Positions 59,228-64,000 of a DNA stretch of 64,000 nucleotides are shown here, in pieces. Within the stretch, counting starts at the first letter, position 1. Every line of letters starts with the position of its first letter. The position numbers were made by a program, and so were the translations under genes. The stretch covers positions 1 through 64,000 of the forward strand of contig NZ_WBWA01000004.1 in assembly GCF_008932295.1 (NCBI RefSeq). Reading direction: 5' to 3'. Below the pieces are notes generated by a model. It worked only from the letters and a program-made list of their open reading frames with translations. It was not told where the DNA came from and did not search any database. The DNA is from Brucella tritici (lineage in GTDB: Bacteria; Pseudomonadota; Alphaproteobacteria; Rhizobiales; Rhizobiaceae).

Positions 59228-59492
59228 TACGCCTCCCTTGAGGTTCATTCTGTATCGACCGGCAATCCGGCCCGGTTGTGGGTTTCACCGGAACATCCCT
59301 ACCACAGACTGTTTCCGGCAGTAAAATCATGCATTGGGTTTATCTGGGGTTTTATCCGAAAAACCGGCCAATTCCCAAGGCTATTGATACTTATTTCGCA
59401 ACGGCATATATCAATGTCAGTATGCAATGGGCAACAGCCCGTTTGACGATTGATGATTTTGCAACAAGCTTGTGACGGAACCAACGGTGAAT

Positions 59493-59930
59493 ATGCAGTC
59501 TTCACATACCCACTCGACGGTCTCGATGGAAGAGCAGCTCCGCCGCGCGGGCCTGCGTCCGACGCGGCAGCGCGTTGCGCTTGCGAGCCTGATCTTCGCC
59601 CAGGGTGATCGCCATCTGTCTGCGGAAGACCTGCACGAAGAGGCCGTCATGGCCGATGTGCCGGTGTCTCTGGCGACGGTTTACAACACGCTCCACCAGT
59701 TCACGGAAGCCGGTATGCTGCGTATTATCGCGGTTGAGGGCTCTAAGACCTATTTCGATACGAATATCTCGGACCACCAGCATTTCTTCCTCGAAGGGGA
59801 AAATGTTGTGTTCGATATTCCACATGGCGAAAGGGGCCAGCCCACGGTTGCCAACATGCCGGATGCTCCGCATGGTATGGAAATCGTCAATGTGGATATC
59901 ATCGTCCGCCTGCGCCGCAAGGGCCAATAA
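59493..59930 (+). CDS. irr: Iron response regulator Irr (Fur family)
   Basis: A 145-residue Fur-superfamily regulator. Winged helix (about 10-85) includes LRRAGLRPTRQRVALASLIF; the His-rich segment ISDHQHFFLEGENVVFDIP carries the Irr-type HxH heme/metal motif. Irr represses or activates heme and iron genes when iron is scarce and is degraded or inactivated by heme. The N-terminal Cys-Pro heme regulatory motif of Bradyrhizobium Irr is absent, as in Brucella and Rhizobium. ATG 59493 is preferred; GTG 59472 would add seven residues. Confidence 0.92.
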   Translation: MQSSHTHSTVSMEEQLRRAGLRPTRQRVALASLIFAQGDRHLSAEDLHEEAVMADVPVSLATVYNTLHQFTEAGMLRIIAVEGSKTYFDTNISDHQHFFLEGENVVFDIPHGERGQPTVANMPDAPHGMEIVNVDIIVRLRRKGQ

Positions 59931-59973
59931 ACGGGACCAGTAGCGAGCCTCCCCTTTCAGTCGGGAATAAAAG

Positions 59974-59997
59974 AAAGCGGCCATGGCCGCTTTTTTG
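59974..59997 (+). terminator. Terminator after irr
   Basis: AAAGCGGCC-AT-GGCCGCTTT (59974-59993) is a perfect palindrome followed by TTTT. Confidence 0.88.
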
Positions 59998-60095
59998 TTG
60001 CCTATTGGACCATAAGGGGCTGAAAAGGGACGAAGTTCTGCAATCCTGGCTGGCTAGCCTCCCAAGCCCAGCCGGGCTTATTTCAAGGAGATATC

Positions 60096-60875
60096 ATGCG
60101 TAAGCTATTTGTTGCCGCGGCCATTCTTGCCCTGTTTACCGCTGGCAGCGCCTTTGCAAAGACCGTCCGGATCGGAGTGACGCCGGGGCCGCACGCCCAG
60201 ATCATGGAAAAGGTGAAGGAAGTCGCCGGAAAGAACGGTCTTGAAATCGATATTCAGGAATTCTCGGATTATGTCATTCCTAACATGGCGCTTGCGGATG
60301 GCGCACTGGAAGCCAACTCCTTCCAGCACAAGCCCTATCTCGACAATCAGGTGGCTGATCGTGGCTTCGATATTGTGAGCGTTGCGGAGACTGTCAATTT
60401 TCCGATGGGGTTGTATTCGAAGAAGCTGAAGAACATTTCGGAGCTGGCCGACGGTGCGACGATTGCAATCCCCAATGATCCGACCAATGGCGGTCGCGCT
60501 TTGCTGGTGCTTGCCGAAAACGGGATTATCAAAATCGACCCGACCAAGGGATTGAAGATCAGCGCCATCGATATCGTGGAAAATCCGAAGAACTTGAAAT
60601 TCGTTGAACTCGATGCGGCACAGCTTCCGCGTTCGATGGAAGACGTCGATGCTGCCGTCATCAACACCAATTATGCGATGGAAGCTGGCCTGAACCCGGC
60701 AACCGATCCGCTGGTGCGGGAAGGCGAGAAAGCGCCTTACGTTAATATTCTCGTCGTTCGCACCGCCGACAAGGATGCCGATTGGGTGAAAACTCTGATT
60801 TCATCCTACCACAGCGATGAAGTGAAGGAGTTCATCGCCACGACGTTCAAGGGATCGGTGGCGCCTGCCTGGTGA
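60096..60875 (+). CDS. MetQ/NlpA family periplasmic binding protein
   Basis: A 259-residue substrate-binding protein of the methionine (MetQ) type. The signal peptide (1-21) ends AFA-K with no Cys, so it is exported as a soluble periplasmic protein, not a lipoprotein like enteric MetQ. Typical segments are VRIGVTPGPHAQIME, GALEANSFQHKPYLD and AVINTNYAMEAGL. AAGGAG precedes the ATG. No MetN ATPase or MetI permease gene adjoins it, so partners must be elsewhere; ligand probably methionine or a relative. Confidence 0.92.
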   Translation: MRKLFVAAAILALFTAGSAFAKTVRIGVTPGPHAQIMEKVKEVAGKNGLEIDIQEFSDYVIPNMALADGALEANSFQHKPYLDNQVADRGFDIVSVAETVNFPMGLYSKKLKNISELADGATIAIPNDPTNGGRALLVLAENGIIKIDPTKGLKISAIDIVENPKNLKFVELDAAQLPRSMEDVDAAVINTNYAMEAGLNPATDPLVREGEKAPYVNILVVRTADKDADWVKTLISSYHSDEVKEFIATTFKGSVAPAW

Positions 60876-60921
60876 TATTCCGAAGTGAAAGCGGGGCGAT
60901 TTTCGCTCCGCTTGGGCGAAG

Positions 60922-61599
60922 TCAGTCGAAGGCTTCGCCTGGATATACGCCCCACAGATCCGATTGCTTGATCCAGCCGCGGACGCCGCCCATATCCACC
61001 CGGCACCATTGACCGGTGCATTCGCGCACCGTTCCAACCACGCCGGGCTCGATTTCGGCAGCAAGTCCCGATGTATCGCTTGCATCGCGGCGCATATTGA
61101 TCATCGAACCCTGATCATTCTTGAGCCAGGGCGCCGTGATAGCGGTTCGCTTGCCGGAAAGCAGCGACTGATAGACCCAGCCTTCCGTGCCATCCGCATC
61201 GCGGATACGGCGCCAGTTGTCATATTCCTGGATGATCTCGACGGGCAGTCCGGCCTTCATGAAAAGCCATGAAACGGCATAATCACGTCCCGGTCCGATG
61301 CGCAGATTGACGCGCGCGGGTTTAAGGCTGACGAAACGCGGCACGGGAAGCCCGCTTGCGCCGACAGTGGTGCCTGCAGGCTCTACAGCCTGTGCGGCAT
61401 GTCTGTTCGAAGCGCCAAGCGGCGCCAGAATGAGGAAAAATGCCAGAAAGCCAAGCGTGGCTATCCAAAAGCGTTGCGAAAGTACTCTGTACAAACTGCG
61501 ACCTCTCGCCGTCCTGTCACGGCAGAACGGTAGTAGCTTCGGCAGTTTACGGGGGCTGCGAGGCGACGTTTCCGTCCTGTTTTCAGATCGTGAATCCAT
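60922..61599 (-). CDS. Secreted or membrane-anchored protein with two SH3b domains
   Basis: A 225-residue protein with a basic N-terminus, one hydrophobic anchor (about 44-64, FWIATLGFLAFFLILAPLG), then two bacterial SH3-type domains: VNLRIGPGRDYAVSWLF...VEIIQEY...EGWVYQSLLSGKR and INMRRDASDTSGL...GTVRECTGQWCRVDMGGVRGWIKQSDLWGV. Such DUF1058-type proteins are common periplasmic alphaproteobacterial proteins that may bind peptidoglycan; no enzyme domain is present. The ATG has no clear ribosome binding site. Confidence 0.85.
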   Translation of the reverse strand: MDSRSENRTETSPRSPRKLPKLLPFCRDRTARGRSLYRVLSQRFWIATLGFLAFFLILAPLGASNRHAAQAVEPAGTTVGASGLPVPRFVSLKPARVNLRIGPGRDYAVSWLFMKAGLPVEIIQEYDNWRRIRDADGTEGWVYQSLLSGKRTAITAPWLKNDQGSMINMRRDASDTSGLAAEIEPGVVGTVRECTGQWCRVDMGGVRGWIKQSDLWGVYPGEAFD

Positions 61600-61656
61600 A
61601 TGTGTACAACAGATGGAGATGCGACCTAATCATTTGATTTTAAATGCATCTTTTTA

Positions 61657-61676
61657 GAAAGTCGTTGCAGACTTTC
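61657..61676. promoter_or_regulatory. Small inverted repeat, possible operator
   Basis: GAAAGTC (61657-61663) and GACTTTC (61670-61676) are perfect 7-base arms around GTTGCA. It lies in the divergent gap between the SH3 gene and the dehydrogenase gene; regulator unknown. Confidence 0.35.
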
Positions 61677-61790
61677 CAAGAGACACCTGAAGTTTCCGGT
61701 TTTTCTTTGTCTTTGCCGCTTCGCCTTGATAGAGATGTTCAGCCGAAGCAATATCCCATATTGCACCGCCTTGGTTAAGGAGGTCTCAAC

Positions 61791-62015
61791 ATGAAGCTTC
61801 GGTTAACGCATTTTCGGGAAAAGTGGGAGTCGGTTTTCCGCTGGAAATGTGCAGGAAATTTCTTGGAGCGTGCCCTGCCAGTTGATTACAATACGGGCAG
61901 TTCCAGGGGCTTTGCTCAACGATGGGGTGGAGATGTCGAACAAGAAGAAACCGCTGGTCGTTCTTACGCGAAAACTGCCGGACCCAGTGGAAACCCGAAT
62001 GCGGGAACTGTTTGA
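61791..62015 (+). CDS. Possible 74-residue leader or remnant ORF behind a perfect ribosome binding site
   Basis: AAGGAGGT (61777-61784) six bases before ATG 61791 is the strongest ribosome binding site in this part of the window. The encoded 74 residues have no recognisable motif and include the repeat at 61808-61853; the frame overlaps the dehydrogenase gene out of frame. It may be the original start region of the dehydrogenase displaced by repeat insertion, a leader peptide, or not translated usefully. Confidence 0.3.
   Translation: MKLRLTHFREKWESVFRWKCAGNFLERALPVDYNTGSSRGFAQRWGGDVEQEETAGRSYAKTAGPSGNPNAGTV
61808..61853. repeat. Partial dispersed repeat before the 2-hydroxyacid dehydrogenase
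   Basis: GCATTTTCGGGAAAAGTGGGAGTCGGTTTTCCGCTGGAAATG-type sequence (key part: AAAAGTGGGAGTCGGTTTTC) matches the AAAGTGGGAACCGGTTT core of the two-hairpin family. Only one hairpin is present. Confidence 0.65.
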
Positions 62016-62937
62016 TGCGCGTCTGAACATAGACGACCACCGCATGAATCAGCCGGAAATTATTGCTGCGATGAAGGAAGCGGACGTTCTGGTGCCTTGC
62101 ATCACGGACGTCATCGATGCAGCAGCGATTGAACAGGCTGGCCCCAATCTCAAGCTGATCGCAAATTTCGGCAATGGCGTGGACAATATCGATGTCGCCG
62201 CAGCCGCAAAGCGCGGAATCACCGTTACCAATACGCCGAATGTCCTGACCGAGGACACTGCCGACATGACCCTGGCGCTGCTCCTGTCGGTGCCAAGACG
62301 CCTGGTTGAAGGTGCCAATGTGCTGGGCGAGCGCCATGGGCAATGGCCGGGATGGTCGCCGACCTGGATGCTCGGACGGCGCATCTGGGGCAAACGCCTC
62401 GGGATTGTCGGCATGGGACGCATCGGTACGGCGGTCGCCCGCCGCGCCAAGGCTTTCGGACTTTCCATTCACTATCACAACCGCAAGCGCGTCAATCCGC
62501 AGGTCGAGGAAGAGCTGGAGGCGACCTATTGGGATAGTCTCGACCAGATGCTGGCCCGGATGGATATCATCTCGGTCAACTGCCCTTCGACGCCTGCCAC
62601 ATTCCATCTGCTGTCCGCACGCCGCATCGCGCTGATGCAGCCGACAGCCTATATGGTCAACACGGCACGCGGCCAGATCATCGATGAGAATGCGCTGATC
62701 GAGCTGATCGAGCAGGGCAAGCTTGCCGGCGCGGGGCTGGACGTGTTCGAGAACGAACCGGCGGTTAATCCCCGCCTGCTGGCGCTTGCCGAAAAAGGCA
62801 AGGTTGTCCTGCTGCCGCATATGGGTTCGGCCACCATGGAAGGCCGCATCGATATGGGCGACAAGGTCATCATCAACATCAAGGCTTTTGTCGACGGACA
62901 CCGCCCGCCTGATCGCGTATTACCGAACCGGGTTTAA
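61933..62937 (+). CDS. D-isomer-specific 2-hydroxyacid dehydrogenase (glyoxylate/hydroxypyruvate reductase type)
   Basis: A 334-residue NAD(P)-dependent dehydrogenase. The nucleotide-binding motif is GIVGMGRIGTAVARRAKAFG; catalytic residues are Arg in VNTARGQIIDENAL, Glu in GLDVFENEP and His in LLPHMGSATMEGR. Similar to bacterial glyoxylate reductases; exact substrate uncertain. ATG 61933 follows GGGGTGGAG; upstream in-frame sequence from 61849 is not family-like. Ends overlapping the convergent hydrolase gene by four bases. Confidence 0.92.
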   Translation: MSNKKKPLVVLTRKLPDPVETRMRELFDARLNIDDHRMNQPEIIAAMKEADVLVPCITDVIDAAAIEQAGPNLKLIANFGNGVDNIDVAAAAKRGITVTNTPNVLTEDTADMTLALLLSVPRRLVEGANVLGERHGQWPGWSPTWMLGRRIWGKRLGIVGMGRIGTAVARRAKAFGLSIHYHNRKRVNPQVEEELEATYWDSLDQMLARMDIISVNCPSTPATFHLLSARRIALMQPTAYMVNTARGQIIDENALIELIEQGKLAGAGLDVFENEPAVNPRLLALAEKGKVVLLPHMGSATMEGRIDMGDKVIINIKAFVDGHRPPDRVLPNRV

Positions 62938-63776
62938 CTTTTCCGGCTCGCGGTTTTCATTCCTTCGGCGTTTTTACCGTCAATGAAACGCAGCACCGTA
63001 TGCGCATAAAGACGCGGATTCTCGACCGGGACGCCATGCCCGGCATCGGGCAGAATGATCAATTCAGCACCCGGTATCTGGCTGGCGATGAATTCCGTAT
63101 GTTCGCGCGTGATGGCCGTATCGCGGTCACCAATCACAATCGCCGTGCGCACCCGGATATCGGACAAATCCTCATCCGTATAGTTTGGTTCATTTGCCCA
63201 AAGCGCATGAATTTCCTTGTCGATGCTCTCATAGTGGCGCAGTTCCGGTATCGGCTTTCCTTCGGCGCGGGCCTCAGCATAACCGGAATTGCCGTCGGGC
63301 GTGACATTTGCCGCCTGCGCAAACAGGCTTTTCAGCCGTTCGGGGTAGCGCATGGCGATGTCGAGGCCGATAATGCCGCCATCGCTCCAGCCGACGAGAT
63401 CGACCTTGCCGATGTGCAGAAAGTCGAGCAGCGCCACATAATCATCGGCCATCAATCCATAGGTGATGGGATCATCGGTGCGGGTGGAGCGCCCCTGTCC
63501 ACGGCTATCGGCAACGATTACGGTGTGGTGGCGCGCAAGGATCGGAAGCTGCGCATCCCACACATGCTGGTCGGACAGGCCGCCGGGAATGAGCAGGATC
63601 GGCGGTCCCTTGCCGATGATCCGGTAGTACATTTCAATGCCGTTGACTTCGGCAAAGGCGGCAGGGGACGCGGGAATGGTCATGCGCGCAATTCTCTCAG
63701 TCGAAACGGGGGAAGGAAAAGACAAAGCAAAGCCGATCAGCAAAGCGGCTATCGTCAGTGTCGTCTTTCCCTTCAT
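62934..63776 (-). CDS. Alpha/beta hydrolase, probably exported
   Basis: A 280-residue alpha/beta-hydrolase. The nucleophile is Ser131 in VGWSDGGIIG, with Asp in IGDRDTAIT and His in DAGHGVPVENP; the oxyanion region is LLIPGGLSDQHVW. An N-terminal hydrophobic stretch (5-22) suggests a signal peptide. Probably cotranscribed with the NlpC/P60 gene, which ends 18 bp upstream. Substrate unknown. Confidence 0.9.
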   Translation of the reverse strand: MKGKTTLTIAALLIGFALSFPSPVSTERIARMTIPASPAAFAEVNGIEMYYRIIGKGPPILLIPGGLSDQHVWDAQLPILARHHTVIVADSRGQGRSTRTDDPITYGLMADDYVALLDFLHIGKVDLVGWSDGGIIGLDIAMRYPERLKSLFAQAANVTPDGNSGYAEARAEGKPIPELRHYESIDKEIHALWANEPNYTDEDLSDIRVRTAIVIGDRDTAITREHTEFIASQIPGAELIILPDAGHGVPVENPRLYAHTVLRFIDGKNAEGMKTASRKS

Positions 63777-63794
63777 GGATTCCCGATCTCATTT

Positions 63795-64000
63795 TCAGGG
63801 TCTGCGGATAAGCGTCGGCAGATCGTATAGATAGGCAATTCGCTTGATGGCATCCTGTAGCGGCTCCAGCGTGACCGTCATCGTATGACCGCTCGCATGG
63901 ATCAGCATGTCGGGGGAAGCGCAGATCGCGACATGGCCTTTCCAGAAGACGAGATCGCCGCGCTTCAGATTGGAATAGGTTGCATCGGGTTCGGTGATTT
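63795..64000 (-). CDS. NlpC/P60 family protein, C-terminal 67 residues (start outside window)
   Basis: The frame reading leftward from the right edge ends at TGA (63795-63797). It shows the NlpC/P60 C-terminal half: LKRGDLVFWKGHVAICASPD, with the catalytic His in KGHVAI, then LIHASGHTMTVTLEPL. The Cys-containing DCSG part would lie beyond 64000. Family members cleave peptidoglycan peptides; a dipeptidyl-peptidase VI type with an N-terminal SH3 domain is usual in this order but cannot be seen. Confidence 0.85.
   Translation of the reverse strand, partial: ITEPDATYSNLKRGDLVFWKGHVAICASPDMLIHASGHTMTVTLEPLQDAIKRIAYLYDLPTLIRRP

Larger units (their letters stand above)
61600..61932. other. Intergenic region before the 2-hydroxyacid dehydrogenase (333 bp)
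   Basis: Contains a small perfect inverted repeat (61657-61676), a consensus ribosome binding site with an ATG at 61791 that opens a 74-codon frame, and a partial repeat (61808-61853) inside that frame. Promoters for both flanking divergent genes should lie here. Confidence 0.5.

Noticed and set aside
61646-61680. Irr-type ICE box near TTTTTAGAAA
   Set aside because: Only one half-site is present and the inverted repeat here (GAAAGTC/GACTTTC) differs from the Irr consensus.

Overview
The window reads as alphaproteobacterial chromosome of the Brucella/Ochrobactrum group (order Hyphomicrobiales). The evidence is the gene order (dnaK-dnaJ-pmtA-pyrF, pstSCAB-phoU-phoB, tsaB-rimI-plsC-miaB-phoH-ybeY-corC-lnt-phrR-metK, rimP-nusA-ylxR-infB-rbfA-truB-rpsO-pnp, fabA-fabB-fabI next to irr), an Irr regulator, phospholipid N-methyltransferase PmtA, CtrA-type TTAA-N7-TTAA sites and dispersed rhizobial-type palindromic repeats. 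The species was not determined by any search. The DNA is gene-dense and looks like core chromosome. The only clear mobile element is an IS481-like transposase cut by the left edge. I saw no rRNA, tRNA, CRISPR or prophage.

Layout. 1-3.9 kb: IS481-like end, aldo/keto reductase divergent from a LysR regulator, a nucleotidyltransferase-like protein and a Gfo/Idh/MocA oxidoreductase. 4-7.6 kb: dnaK and dnaJ with a candidate heat-shock promoter. 7.7-16 kb: lipid, redox and pyrimidine genes (pmtA, FMN reductase, pyrF), SMP-30 hydrolase, gshB, comM-like ATPase, then a leftward group with a short DnaB-like ATPase, an atypical histidine phosphatase and a VOC protein. 16.2-20.2 kb: the least described locus. 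A secreted BTLCP-type cysteine proteinase diverges from a GNAT-C39 peptidase fusion translationally coupled to an RLAN/RimK-type ATP-grasp ligase, with two perfect CtrA-type sites between them and an RlpA-like protein after them. 20.7-30.7 kb: DUF454 protein, aminotransferase, the complete pst-phoU-phoB operon behind a Pho box, and a SleB-type lipoprotein hydrolase. 30.7-33 kb: small lipoprotein, M29 aminopeptidase, dps.

33.2-43.4 kb: tRNA modification (tsaB, miaB), acetyl- and acyltransferases, RNA processing (phoH, ybeY), corC, lnt, an XRE regulator and metK. 43.5-56.4 kb: trmB, then the translation and RNA cluster rimP through pnp, and an RsmC-like methyltransferase. 56.5-59.9 kb: type II fatty acid synthesis (fabA, fabB, fabI, leftward) divergent from irr. 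60-64 kb: orphan MetQ-like binding protein, SH3 envelope protein, 2-hydroxyacid dehydrogenase, alpha/beta hydrolase, and the C-terminal part of an NlpC/P60 protein running off the right edge.

Two themes cut across the window. One is a family of about 100-bp two-hairpin repeats (10.2, 19.7, 21.2, 52.8 kb, plus decayed or partial copies), several of which begin exactly at the TAG stop codon of the gene before them. The other is structured RNA leaders in front of the RNA and translation genes (rimP-nusA, nusA-ylxR, pnp, metK), which look like sites of autoregulation.
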